A stretch of DNA of 64,000 nucleotides from Sphingomonadales bacterium (lineage in GTDB: Bacteria > Pseudomonadota > Alphaproteobacteria > Sphingomonadales > Sphingomonadaceae): assembly GCA_027491235.1 (NCBI GenBank), contig JAIXWO010000018.1:1-64000 (forward strand), given 5' to 3'. This document shows positions 43,361 through 54,057 of this stretch, piece by piece. The notes beneath the pieces were generated by a model. That model made no database searches, was not told the DNA's origin, and was given only the letters and a program-made list of their open reading frames with translations. The translations under genes were made by a program, and so were the position numbers. Each line of letters begins with the position of its first letter. The stretch's first letter is position 1.

Positions 43361-45418
43361 CTACCCCCCGATCAGCTTTTCCATTTGGCGAAACGGGCCT
43401 TCGGGCGGCGCCACGATAAGGGCGGCGGCATCTTCTTCGGTTAGCGGTTTGCTGAACAAATAGCCTTGCCCATATTCGCAACCAAAGGCCGTCAATTCCT
43501 CGCGCTGGAACTCTGTTTCAAGGCCTTCGACCACGACGCGGAGTTGCAGGGCATGGGCAAGATCGAGCATCGCCTTCACCACGCTCCACTGCGCGTTGGT
43601 GCGTGTCTGGGTGCGCACGAAGCTCTGGTCGATCTTGATGTTATCGATGGGGATGGTCTGCAGGCGGCTCAATGAGGAATAGCCGGTCCCGAAATCATCA
43701 AGGCCCACCTGGATGTTGAGCGCACGCAGCTCTTCCAGCACGCGGGCCGTGTGGTGCGGTTTGGTGATGGCCGCGCTTTCGGTAATCTCAATCCCGATCC
43801 AGCGTGGGTCAGCGCCCGTTTCGTTCAGGATCTCGCGCACCTGCTGAACGAAGGTTGGCTGCAGGAACTGACGCGGGGCGACGTTGAGGCTGATCCGCAG
43901 CGGCGGTTCCCGGTCCGGCACGAGCTTGTGCCAGCGCACCGCCGTTTTGCAGGCTTCGCGCATCACCCATTGGCCAAGCAGCGTGATGACGCCGCTTTCT
44001 TCGGCCGCTGCGATAAATTCGGACGGGGGCACGATGACATCGCCCCGTTTCCAGCGGACCAGCGCTTCAAAGCCGACCAGCTGTTCTGTGTCGAGCGCGA
44101 GGATCGGCTGATAATGGAGGATGAAGTCTCCATTCTCACAGGCGGTGCGCAGATCATTGACCAACGTCAGGCGGGACTGGACGTTGTTGCGCATCTTCTG
44201 GTCGAACACGACAGTGCGTTCAGAGCCAAGCGACTTGGCCTCATACATCGCCAAGTCCGCATCGCGCAGCATATCGCTGACGGTCGTGTAATGGCCATCA
44301 TCATGCGCGACGCCGATGCTGGCGGTGACGCGTACGGGGTTGTTGTCCATCCATTGCGGCTGGCGCAGGCTTAGGTGAATTTCAGCCGCAAAGCGCTCGG
44401 CAAGTTTGGTCCGGTCCGGCCCGTCGACGATGAGGGTGAATTCATCGCCTGCCAGCCGCGCCAGCTTCACGTTGGAGGCAAAGGGGTTCTCATCCTCAAA
44501 GGCGTTCGCGTTCGACACGAGCATGCGCAGCTTGTCGGCCATATCGATCAGCAGGCGGTCCCCCGCCTGATGGCCGAGCGTATCGTTCACGAGCTTGAAT
44601 CCGTCGAGATCGATGAAGAGCAGCGAGGGAGCGGGCTCGTTCGTTGCGCGGCATTCGCGGAAGCTGTGTTCGATATTCTGGGCGAAGGCGGCGCGGTTGG
44701 GCAGGCCCGTCAACGGATCGGTGAGCGCACTGTCGCGCAACCGGTCCGCATGATGGCGCCGTCGGAAGACGCCGCCAATCTGGAGACCGGCCTGCAACAG
44801 AACGTCAAGCAGTTCGAGTTCCGGCTCGCGCTGGTCCATCGAGAAGAATTCCAGCACCGCCTCAACATCGCGGCCGCTCAGCACCGGCACGGTCAGCATC
44901 GATTTGAAGCTGGCAAGCCGGGCGAGGCGTGCGCGGTCAAAGCCGTCCAGGGTGTCGATATCCGGCGTCCAGACGGGCACCTGCGTCATCACAGGTTGTT
45001 CGGCCTGATCGTCTGTAGGGGCCGCGATCCTCACCTCGTGGGACGCCTTGATGAAGGGCTGGGCACTGTCGCACGTTCGGGCAAAGCTGATGCCCGCCGC
45101 CCGCATGGCGCCGGGGATGTCCGGGTCCGCCACGAGGACATTGCCGAACGGAAAGCCGAGCGTGGTGCAGATTTCCCGCACGGCAAGGCGCAGCACCTCA
45201 AGCGGATCATCAGATTCATTGGCGCGGACTGAGATGCCGTTGAGCAGTTCTATCCGCGCGCGGCTGACATAGAGGTCGCGCAACCCGCTTTCGGCGAGGC
45301 GCTCTGCCTCTTGCCGCGCACGGCGTTCCCGCTCCAGCCGCCGTTCCAGCTGGGCGATGCGTTCATCGGCTGGACTTTCGGGGAAAGGCCAGCTCGCGTT
45401 TTTGCCGAGCTGGTTCAT
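43361..45418 (-). CDS. GAF-GGDEF-EAL cyclic di-GMP protein
   Basis: A 685-residue protein with a coiled-coil N-terminus (RIAQLERRLERERRARQEAERLAE), a GAF-like region (about 60-230), a GGDEF domain whose signature reads LAGDEF, and an EAL domain with FEALVRW, DDFGTGYSSLS and EGLETEFQ. The EAL motifs are intact, whereas the first G of GGDEF is Ala. ATG 45418 forms an ATGA overlap with the H-NOX stop and is preferred to ATG 45427. As a partner of H-NOX, its activity may respond to NO. Confidence 0.9.
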   Translation of the reverse strand: MNQLGKNASWPFPESPADERIAQLERRLERERRARQEAERLAESGLRDLYVSRARIELLNGISVRANESDDPLEVLRLAVREICTTLGFPFGNVLVADPDIPGAMRAAGISFARTCDSAQPFIKASHEVRIAAPTDDQAEQPVMTQVPVWTPDIDTLDGFDRARLARLASFKSMLTVPVLSGRDVEAVLEFFSMDQREPELELLDVLLQAGLQIGGVFRRRHHADRLRDSALTDPLTGLPNRAAFAQNIEHSFRECRATNEPAPSLLFIDLDGFKLVNDTLGHQAGDRLLIDMADKLRMLVSNANAFEDENPFASNVKLARLAGDEFTLIVDGPDRTKLAERFAAEIHLSLRQPQWMDNNPVRVTASIGVAHDDGHYTTVSDMLRDADLAMYEAKSLGSERTVVFDQKMRNNVQSRLTLVNDLRTACENGDFILHYQPILALDTEQLVGFEALVRWKRGDVIVPPSEFIAAAEESGVITLLGQWVMREACKTAVRWHKLVPDREPPLRISLNVAPRQFLQPTFVQQVREILNETGADPRWIGIEITESAAITKPHHTARVLEELRALNIQVGLDDFGTGYSSLSRLQTIPIDNIKIDQSFVRTQTRTNAQWSVVKAMLDLAHALQLRVVVEGLETEFQREELTAFGCEYGQGYLFSKPLTEEDAAALIVAPPEGPFRQMEKLIGG

Positions 45419-45984
45419 GCCGTCCACCTGATGTCCAGACGGCAGACGTCATCCCCGCTGTGCAGACATTCCGGGTGCGAGACATCTCCCGCTTCGCCAA
45501 AGTGGGAGAGCGCGCCGCGCGCCAATCCTTGCGCAATGTCGCAAAAGCGGCGGCGCGAATGATAGGTGATCTGAATGATGTCGTCGCCGATCGCATATTG
45601 GAAATGGGGGCAGGCCGCCCCTGCGAAAATCTTGCGGATTTCGGGATGGATCACCGAGTTGAGCGAGAGGAGAAAGGTGCGCGCATCATCAACACCTTCT
45701 GCAAACAGCGGAAACCGTTTCAGGATGATCGGCATGGCCGACTGCCCAAAGGCCTGGAGCACGTCGGTTGTTTCCTGCCCGGTCAGCGTCGCTGTTGCCT
45801 GCGCAATGGCGTGAAATTCAGTGTCTGGATAGGAACCGAGAGACGAATACGCGCCCTCGGCGCCTGCCATGCAGATCAGGCTATCCCAAGCTTCTGGCCC
45901 GTAAGCGTCGGTAATGACATCTTCGAGCACGTTGAACATTAAACCTTTCACATCGACCCCACCGTTGATGCTGTGCAAACCCAT
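45415..45984 (-). CDS. H-NOX heme gas-sensor protein
   Basis: A 189-residue heme NO/O2-binding protein. The family start VKGLMFNVLEDVITDAYG, the proximal His in LNSVIHPEIRKIF and the heme propionate motif YHSRR (YxSxR) are all present. ATG 45984 has an AAGG site; GTG 45951 would start exactly at the usual position and is equally possible. It is upstream of and overlaps a c-di-GMP gene, a known arrangement for NO-controlled c-di-GMP turnover. Confidence 0.88.
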   Translation of the reverse strand: MGLHSINGGVDVKGLMFNVLEDVITDAYGPEAWDSLICMAGAEGAYSSLGSYPDTEFHAIAQATATLTGQETTDVLQAFGQSAMPIILKRFPLFAEGVDDARTFLLSLNSVIHPEIRKIFAGAACPHFQYAIGDDIIQITYHSRRRFCDIAQGLARGALSHFGEAGDVSHPECLHSGDDVCRLDIRWTA

Positions 45985-46182
45985 GTCTGCCTTCAGCTTT
46001 AAACGGCATCGCGCTGCCAATCTTTATGGCGGGCCCTTGTTTATGCGGCGGAGGTAAACTGAACACCGCCCTTAAGGGTTAATCCTTGTCAGAACGGATG
46101 TGATTTCCCTGTGGGGGCGTGGAATGAAGCGACCCCTCGTTTGCGCCTTCCTCTTGTGATGAAAGGCCGCTACACCCCTCCC

Positions 46183-46272
46183 ATCCCCGGGGAGTCGTGT
46201 GACTGAGAGGCTGGTGTAACGCCCAGCGACCCGTTGAACCTGATCCGGCTGATACCGGTGGAGGGAGGGTCG
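46183..46272 (+). promoter_or_regulatory. TPP riboswitch (thi box)
   Basis: Conserved pieces GGGGAG, CTGAGA and GAACCTGATC with GATACC appear in the right order and spacing 40-130 bp upstream of thiC. Thiamine pyrophosphate binding would hide the thiC start. Confidence 0.93.
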
Positions 46273-46300
46273 CTCGCCAAAGCGTCTCCTCCCCCGTTGA

Positions 46301-48172
<1,872 letters not shown>

Positions 48173-48183
48173 CCGGACAGGAG

Positions 48184-48210
48184 CCCCTCCCGTCAGGCGG
48201 GAGGGGTTTC
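48184..48210 (+). terminator. Rho-independent terminator after thiC
   Basis: Perfect 9-bp stem CCCCTCCCG/CGGGAGGGG with a 5-nt loop, followed by TTTC, 12 bp after the thiC stop. Confidence 0.8.
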
Positions 48211-48250
48211 TGGGCCCGTCCCCTCATCAACCGACCGGCAGGAGACGTGC

Positions 48251-48460
48251 ATGGCTCAATCCCTTTCGCCTGCCGATCTGAGCGAAGTCATCGAAATGGC
48301 GCTGTCGGACCATGTCAGCTTCGCCACCATCACCGCGCAGACCGGGCTGAGCGCGGATGCCGTGCAGGTCATCATGCGCGATCATCTCAAACCCGGCAGC
48401 TACCGCGCCTGGCGCAAGCGCGTGCATGATTTCGGCACGCGGCGGCAGCATTATAAATAG
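48251..48460 (+). CDS. TIGR03643 (DUF2805) family protein
   Basis: A 69-residue protein with the family pattern EVIEMALSDHVSFATITAQTGLS and LKPGSYRAWRKRVH. It is a small HTH-like protein of unknown function, often cotranscribed with unrelated housekeeping genes. A GGAG site precedes ATG 48251. Confidence 0.88.
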   Translation: MAQSLSPADLSEVIEMALSDHVSFATITAQTGLSADAVQVIMRDHLKPGSYRAWRKRVHDFGTRRQHYK

Positions 48461-48643
48461 GCGGGCGGCGCGTCATCTGTCCCAATATGAGACACAGGCG
48501 TCACACCGATCATTGCCGACAGGATCCATCCAAAATAGAACAAAGCCTATTGGGTCGAGTCGAGTTTAATTGGGTGTCGCTGCCAGTATAAAACATAAGT
48601 CATTCAAATATTTGTCGCGATGCCATTGGATGGAGCATTCAAC

Positions 48644-49453
48644 ATGCGTGCGACGACCCTTGCCCTCTTTGCCCTTGGATTGACGTCAGCCTTCCCTATC
48701 GGCGCGGCTGCGGCAGAGCTTGTTACCATTCGGACAACGGGTACTGTCCACGGCACCGACGGACTGGGTCTGTTTGGGCAGGGCAGCACGATTGTTTCTC
48801 AAGCATTTGAAATTAAGTACTTCTTCACAAGGGAATCGGGCACGCGGCAGCATTATTCCCGTTACAATGGCAGTCCCTCGCGGCCGCCTGCGGATGCTCT
48901 TTTCGAAGTCGAGACGCTTGACCGGTTTCTATCGGGCCCCCTTGCGTCCCCCTTGCCGAAGGTGGAAGTCACCATCGGGGGCCAGACGATCAGCTATGAA
49001 GCCAATGACCTGTTCAATGCGGAAGTGATCGACTATTTCCGTCGGGGGGAGCCGGGGGATCGCGTCTTCAACCTCGCGGCACTCGCCAGCGGTGGACCGG
49101 CCCCTTATTTCAGCGTCGATCTTGTGCAGTTTTTCGTTGAGCTTGATCGCTACCCCGCCTTTGGCGATGCGATCGCGGGCCCCCTTCCGCCGACGTCGAT
49201 AACCGCGGCCTATTCCGCGCCGGGTTCCAACAGCCTTGCCGGACAATATGGGTATTTTCGGGCGAAAAGGTGTCTCAGCATCAGCCCCCTTATCGGCTGT
49301 CAGGAAACCCTGCTGGACTTCAGTTTCACGAGTTCCTTACGCATCACCGGAGTGCCCGAAGCGCCGACATGGGGGATGCTGCTGCTGGGCTTTGGGGGAG
49401 CGGGATATGCGCTGCGTCGGCAAAAGAGGGCGGAACGCCTGTGCCGCGCTTAA
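48644..49453 (+). CDS. PEP-CTERM sorting-domain protein
   Basis: A 269-residue secreted protein. It has an N-terminal signal peptide (MRATTLALFALG...AAAAE) and the C-terminal VPEAPTWGMLLLGFGGAGYALRR sorting signal, followed by basic residues. The middle is a beta-rich domain without a known function. It would be anchored and processed by the exosortase system, probably in connection with exopolysaccharide. Start ATG 48644 is used instead of 48620. Confidence 0.85.
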   Translation: MRATTLALFALGLTSAFPIGAAAAELVTIRTTGTVHGTDGLGLFGQGSTIVSQAFEIKYFFTRESGTRQHYSRYNGSPSRPPADALFEVETLDRFLSGPLASPLPKVEVTIGGQTISYEANDLFNAEVIDYFRRGEPGDRVFNLAALASGGPAPYFSVDLVQFFVELDRYPAFGDAIAGPLPPTSITAAYSAPGSNSLAGQYGYFRAKRCLSISPLIGCQETLLDFSFTSSLRITGVPEAPTWGMLLLGFGGAGYALRRQKRAERLCRA

Positions 49454-49472
49454 ACGGGCGACCCATTGCCTG

Positions 49473-49823
49473 ATGGGACGGGCGCTGATCCTCCTCCTCG
49501 TGTTCATCGCACAGGCGCACGCGGCGATGCCCGAAGCGGTTGCAGCGCCTGTGCCGACGCGCGAGGCCCCCGCGCCCGCACTCGTTGGCGGCTGGCATCC
49601 GGCAGACCCTGATGTGGCGACCAAGGCTGCCCGCTTTGCGCTTCCGCACCTCAAGGAAAAGCACCCCCGTCTGCGCCGCATCCTGACTGCCGAGCAACAG
49701 ATTGTCGCCGGGGTCAATGTCCGGATCACGCTGCTGCTCCGCAACGGCCACCGCTGGCGCGTGACGGTGTGGCGGAAGCTGGATGGGGGGATGGTGGTGA
49801 CGGACGCTGTTCGGGTGGGGTGA
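49473..49823 (+). CDS. Cystatin-like secreted protein
   Basis: A 116-residue protein with a signal peptide (LILLLVFIAQAHA). The mature part begins after GGWHPADPDV and has a helix followed by QQIVAGVNVRITL, close to the QxVxG loop with which cystatins bind cysteine proteases. ATG 49473 is chosen. A bacterial protease-inhibitor role is inferred from the motif. Confidence 0.72.
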   Translation: MGRALILLLVFIAQAHAAMPEAVAAPVPTREAPAPALVGGWHPADPDVATKAARFALPHLKEKHPRLRRILTAEQQIVAGVNVRITLLLRNGHRWRVTVWRKLDGGMVVTDAVRVG

Positions 49824-49825
49824 GG

Positions 49826-49969
49826 GGTTGGGATGCCTTCCTCGCCCGTTGCGCCAAACAGGGCGTGACGCCGGTCAAGACCTTCCCCGAAGAAGCCAAT
49901 GGCCGCTTCGCCCACATCATGGACCCGGAGGGGCGGAAGATAGAGTTGTGGGAACCGAAGGCGATGTGA
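49826..49969 (+). pseudogene. Truncated VOC (glyoxalase-like) gene, 3' part only
   Basis: The 47-codon frame GWDAFLARCAKQGVTP...FAHIMDPEGRKIELWEPKAM matches the last third of a VOC protein (FAHIMDPEGxKIELWEP). No N-terminal two-thirds exist upstream. It abuts the KAP gene, so a recombination that brought in the KAP gene or removed DNA on the left may have cut it. Confidence 0.75.
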
Positions 49970-49976
49970 GGGGTGG

Positions 49977-51539
49977 CTACATCGAATTGAAACGCGCGAC
50001 TTCTCTCACCCGCTCTGTGTATTCGGAAATGTAAGAACGCGCGGTCTTCGATAGAATCTGATCAGATGAACGAAAGCTGCGTTCTTCGGAAAGGAAATTT
50101 GCGGCACTGTTCTTAGCGGCATCGTTGCCGCGACCGCCATCTGCGAGATCAAACAAGGGTATCTCAGACAGTTGTGGAATGTGAGATAGATATTGGCTCG
50201 CGTTGAATGTCTTTGGGTTTGCGGCGTTGGGAGACAAATAACTCCAACCGGAAAAATTAATGAGTCCTAATTCCTTGGGAATTGAAAAATTCAGAACGTC
50301 ACCGCGTGCATTTTTCACAATCAGAGATAAAACAGAGATCCCGTCAATCTGAAAATTGTTATCCCAATTATTTATGAATATCCGCAGACTGTCTATTATT
50401 TCAAAGCACTCCCTAGGAGAAACGCCCCAATCAGCCAATAGATGCGAAATAATTTTTTCATTTTCCATCTTCTGCACTGGGAAATTTGTTTCTGGAAATC
50501 TCATTTTATTCATGTCCATTGAGCACTCGTAAATGAGACTTTCTACTAATAGAGCGGTACTCGCTTCCTTTAGATCATATTTTCGTGAAAAAAATCGTCG
50601 CAGATATTCATCGCTGTCAAAAGAGTTTCCATAGACTGAGCACACACTCTTCGATAATTGACCTCGATGCAATGAGATTATAAAAACGATGTTTGGAATA
50701 TCGAAAAAATGCTTTATTTCTTCAAGTATTTTAATTGCGTAATTCGGTCGACACCTATCTAGTTCATCAATTATCACGACTAAAGGCGGTTGTTTTGAAC
50801 TTCCGGCGTCGCCAATTGCTTGGACAAGTTTATGCATGTTTTCGCGAAATGTGTTTCTAGATTTCTTACGCTGTCGATAGGCCTCAAGCATTGCTGCTCC
50901 CCGCCTGTCGACGAGGCTTTCAATTTCCTCACCGAGTTTTGATAGTATTTCGGGGGCGGCCACTCTTACTGAATCATCGAATTCCTGCGGCATTTCAATT
51001 TTCGCGGCCCTTACGGCTTCTTGAAACGTTTCGCCAAGATCATCCACAATGTCATCGCCTGCCATCTTGGTCAGGCCTTTCACTGCGGCGCCCGTCACTA
51101 GTTTACCTATGATAGGGAAGGCTGCGGCTTTCGCAGAGGCTAGTCTGTCCCGGAGCTTCTGTGATTTGCTGAGGTATGGCGCCAGCGCGAGGTCTATTGC
51201 TGCCATGAAAGCCGTTAAGGGTTCGTCGCTCGCGTCATCACTCCAAGCGTCAATCTTCGCGACTGGGTGTTTTAATTCGAGTTGGCGGGCCAGCCGATCT
51301 AAGAACCATGTCTTGCCTCGTCCGTATGGTGCATCAATCGCCAAAACTAGTGACGTTGTCCTTTCCATTCTGTTTTGGAATGATATTTCGCTTTCGATAA
51401 ACCGTTCAATTGAAGAGGCTTCTTCTCGGCGATTTAGTAAGTCACCAACCCATATCTGATCAAGAATAGACTCGTTTGTCACGTTCGAATGCCTCCCGTT
51501 CCATCCCCGAAGCATGGGCCTGACGGCTTCAGTTTTCAA
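49977..51539 (-). CDS. KAP-family P-loop NTPase
   Basis: A 520-residue KAP-type ATPase. Walker A is DAPYGRGKTWFL near residue 70 and Walker B is LVVIIDELDRCRPNYA near residue 257, with the KAP-typical HFFDIPNIVFIISLHRGQL sequence after it. A short hydrophobic stretch (FPIIGKLVTGAAVKGL) might touch the membrane. The C-terminal part is AT-rich, unlike its neighbours. KAP NTPases occur in phage defence islands, but here it is alone. It converges on a truncated VOC gene. Confidence 0.85.
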   Translation of the reverse strand: MKTEAVRPMLRGWNGRHSNVTNESILDQIWVGDLLNRREEASSIERFIESEISFQNRMERTTSLVLAIDAPYGRGKTWFLDRLARQLELKHPVAKIDAWSDDASDEPLTAFMAAIDLALAPYLSKSQKLRDRLASAKAAAFPIIGKLVTGAAVKGLTKMAGDDIVDDLGETFQEAVRAAKIEMPQEFDDSVRVAAPEILSKLGEEIESLVDRRGAAMLEAYRQRKKSRNTFRENMHKLVQAIGDAGSSKQPPLVVIIDELDRCRPNYAIKILEEIKHFFDIPNIVFIISLHRGQLSKSVCSVYGNSFDSDEYLRRFFSRKYDLKEASTALLVESLIYECSMDMNKMRFPETNFPVQKMENEKIISHLLADWGVSPRECFEIIDSLRIFINNWDNNFQIDGISVLSLIVKNARGDVLNFSIPKELGLINFSGWSYLSPNAANPKTFNASQYLSHIPQLSEIPLFDLADGGRGNDAAKNSAANFLSEERSFRSSDQILSKTARSYISEYTERVREVARFNSM

Positions 51540-51639
51540 TCACTGGCGAGACGATGTCAAACAGTAGAGTATTTGCTGGAATTCAATCTATGGAGCTAGA
51601 GAACGCTAGCCAATTAAATGTTTAGGACTTCGCGATAAG

Positions 51640-52003
51640 ATGGACGAAATTCAGAAATCCTCCCCCCTCTGGCGCCCCTTCTTCTACGCCGCCGCCACCT
51701 ACAACCTCGTCATCGGCGGCGCGGGCCTCGCCAATGCCGCTGCCCCCGTCAATGACCGGATCGTCGGGCTGCTCGTGGCGTGCTTCGGCATTGTCTATGC
51801 GCTGGTCGGGGGGGGATGCGGCGCGCTTTGGGCCGGTGCTCTGGGCCGGGATTGTGGGGAAGCTCGGCATTGTCGCGCTTCTGCTGCCCGATGTGCTGGC
51901 GGGCCGCGCGGCAGCGGGGACGGGGGTTGTCCTTGCCGGAGACGCGCTCTTCACCTTTGGCTTTCTTGTCTTCCTGCTGGGCCGACGTAAAACGCGTGCA
52001 TGA
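51640..52003 (+). pseudogene. Small membrane protein gene with a frameshift at a G8 tract
   Basis: The first frame (MDEIQKSSPLWRPFFYAAATYN to about VYALVG) continues in the +2 frame from ALVGGD-type sequence AARFGPVLWAGIVGKLGIVALLLPDVLAG to LLGRRKTRA. The join lies at eight Gs at 51808-51815; seven Gs would restore a protein of about 121 residues with four membrane segments. It may be phase variation, a sequencing error or true decay. The end overlaps the next gene by 4 bp. Confidence 0.75.
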
Positions 52004-52368
52004 CCGCCCGCACGATCCTCTTCATCTACAATGCCAATGAAGGCCTGTTCAGTGCGATGGCCGATGCCGCGCATAAGCTCGTCTCGCCTGCGACCTACCC
52101 CTGTTCGCTCTGTGCGATCACCTATGGCGCGGTCAGTATGCGGGGGGAATGGAAGGCCTATCTGAAGCGCTTGCCCCACGAGACGCGCTTTTACCACCGG
52201 GAGGATTTTGCGCGCGACTGGCCTGGGGAGGCGGTGCCGCTTCCCGCCATCCTTGAGGTGACGCACGGCGGCACGCTCTCCACGCTGATCCCCAAGGATG
52301 ATCTGGATAAGGTCCAGTCCGTCGCGCAGCTGATCATGATGTTGGAGGGGAGGCTGGCGGGCGGATGA
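52000..52368 (+). CDS. Conserved hypothetical protein
   Basis: A 122-residue soluble protein with LFIYNANEGLFSAMADAAHKLVSP and CSLCAITYGAVSMRGEWKAYL. The CSLC pair suggests metal or redox chemistry but I do not recognise a family with a known function. It starts in an ATGA overlap with the frameshifted membrane gene. Confidence 0.78.
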   Translation: MTARTILFIYNANEGLFSAMADAAHKLVSPATYPCSLCAITYGAVSMRGEWKAYLKRLPHETRFYHREDFARDWPGEAVPLPAILEVTHGGTLSTLIPKDDLDKVQSVAQLIMMLEGRLAGG

Positions 52369-52401
52369 GCGCGCGCCGATCTTGCCCGCGCGCGCCTCGC
52401 G

Positions 52402-52932
52402 CTAGAAGAGGCCACCCCACCACAGGGTGTAGGACACATCCGTCTGCATCGTGCCGCTGTTCAGCCGGTAGGTCGGGCGGAAGGTGAGGGTGTAGAGGCC
52501 GGTGCTCGGCACCTTCACCGCGATGCGGCCCGCGCCGGTGGTCGCGATGCCCTGTTGCAGCAGCGCGGGGCCGACTGCCATCAGGCCCGGATGGAGGGAG
52601 ACGGAGAGCTGCCCTTTGCGCACCGTCACATCATAATCGACAATCGCGGTTTGGCCGCCGACCAGAAACATCCGGTGCGTTTGCAGCTGGTCATTATCCC
52701 CCACGCCATATTGGACGCGGCCAATGCCCGACGGGCTGCTGATGAGGCCGCCGCTTTTATACCCCAGATAGGGAAATAGGCCGGAGATATAGACGAACAC
52801 CCATCCGCTCAGCAGGGCGACAAAGGGGTAAAACAGCCAGCCGGGCAACATGATGCGCCCGCCACCCAGCGCCAGGCGGTGGCCGCCTGCTGGATTGGGG
52901 CTGGTGATCCCGATGCCGCCGAACTTGATCAT
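52402..52932 (-). CDS. Hypothetical membrane-anchored protein
   Basis: A 176-residue protein with a membrane segment at about residues 29-50 (WLFYPFVALLSGWVFVYISG) and a beta-rich C-terminal domain ending TLWWGGLF. I do not recognise a family. It is followed at a short distance by the Stealth gene on the same strand. Confidence 0.65.
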   Translation of the reverse strand: MIKFGGIGITSPNPAGGHRLALGGGRIMLPGWLFYPFVALLSGWVFVYISGLFPYLGYKSGGLISSPSGIGRVQYGVGDNDQLQTHRMFLVGGQTAIVDYDVTVRKGQLSVSLHPGLMAVGPALLQQGIATTGAGRIAVKVPSTGLYTLTFRPTYRLNSGTMQTDVSYTLWWGGLF

Positions 52933-52967
52933 GGTGCGGTTATAGCCGCAAGCTGGTTTCAGAAGCG

Positions 52968-53939
52968 TTAGGCGGCCTGAATGGCCCCCGCGCCGCCAAT
53001 CGCTTCTTCAATCCACTGCCGCGCTTCGGGGAAGGTGCGTTCCACCTCGGGCAGATCATTGACGCAGAGGAACTTGATCGCCTGCCGCTCTGCCGTGCCG
53101 AGATAGTGCTGGATGTCGGCCGCAGACCATGGCCCCAGCTCCCCCACCGCGACGTGGAGGTAATCGCGCGTATCGAGGATGGTCGCGCGGCCATCGGCAA
53201 GGCAGGCGTGGTTGTGCAGGCTTTGCGGCAGGAACTGTTCGGTGCAGCGAAAGCGGTAGCCGGCATTGTGCGCAAAGGGCGCGGCAAAGGTCTCAAACAG
53301 ATTGGCCATGACCGCGCGTTGCATCGGGTGGACGACATGCGCGCTTTGGAACACATGGTCCGCGCTATAGCCGATCATCGCCGCGGCGTTGATCTGGTTA
53401 TAATGGTTGAGCAGGCGCGCTTCATCGCGGCTGGTGTCACACGCAGCAAGGGCCGTGTGGTCCACCCATTGGCCGCGCAGCACGGGGCCATCATCCGAGA
53501 AGAAGTCGGAACGGGTGACCGGCGCAGTCAGGAAGACATCATCATTGAAATAGAGGAAGCGTTCGGCAAGGCCGGGGATGCGCCACAGCATCGTTTCAAT
53601 CGACAGCGAGTTGAAGGTGGGCAGCGCGTCTTCATATCCGGCGAAGATCTCGCGGTGGTCCACAATGCTGATCTTCGCGTCCTCCCCGGCCGACATCGGG
53701 GCGAGCACGGGCTGCTGGTCATCCGTCACGATCCAGATGCGCCGCACCCAGGGCGCGTTGTGGAGGATGGAGCGGACGCAGTAATTCAGTTCATCACTGC
53801 ACAGCCAGCGGTGCGGGTTGGTGCCATTGTCATGCAGCGGTGCTTCTGCCTGCGCCTGAGAAAGATGCTTGTCCCGCTTGCGCCGATGCACAGGGTCTGC
53901 CCCGTCGACCCATGTGATCACTGCATCAACTTCAAACAT
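52968..53939 (-). CDS. Stealth family phosphotransferase
   Basis: A 323-residue member of the Stealth family, which transfers hexose-1-phosphate in polysaccharide synthesis. CR1 is DAVITWVDGADP at the N-terminus and CR2 is LPTFNSLSIETMLWRIPGLAERFLYFNDDVFL near residue 105-135. A CR3/CR4-like HNAGYRF and HYLG follow. A role in capsule or exopolysaccharide is likely. It is monocistronic or follows the membrane-anchored gene. Confidence 0.9.
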   Translation of the reverse strand: MFEVDAVITWVDGADPVHRRKRDKHLSQAQAEAPLHDNGTNPHRWLCSDELNYCVRSILHNAPWVRRIWIVTDDQQPVLAPMSAGEDAKISIVDHREIFAGYEDALPTFNSLSIETMLWRIPGLAERFLYFNDDVFLTAPVTRSDFFSDDGPVLRGQWVDHTALAACDTSRDEARLLNHYNQINAAAMIGYSADHVFQSAHVVHPMQRAVMANLFETFAAPFAHNAGYRFRCTEQFLPQSLHNHACLADGRATILDTRDYLHVAVGELGPWSAADIQHYLGTAERQAIKFLCVNDLPEVERTFPEARQWIEEAIGGAGAIQAA

Positions 53940-54057
53940 TTAAGGCGCGTCTCAACCGGGCGGGAGAGGCCGCTTAGGCGCGCAGCGGGCGTTTGGGAAC
54001 CGCAAATGGCTTAGGGAGAACTACCCAAAAGGGCAGGGTGGGCGCCGCTGCCGCCGC

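Noticed and set aside
43751-45232. Plus-strand open frames opposite the GGDEF/EAL gene
   Set aside because: Shadows of the minus-strand gene with intact EAL motifs.
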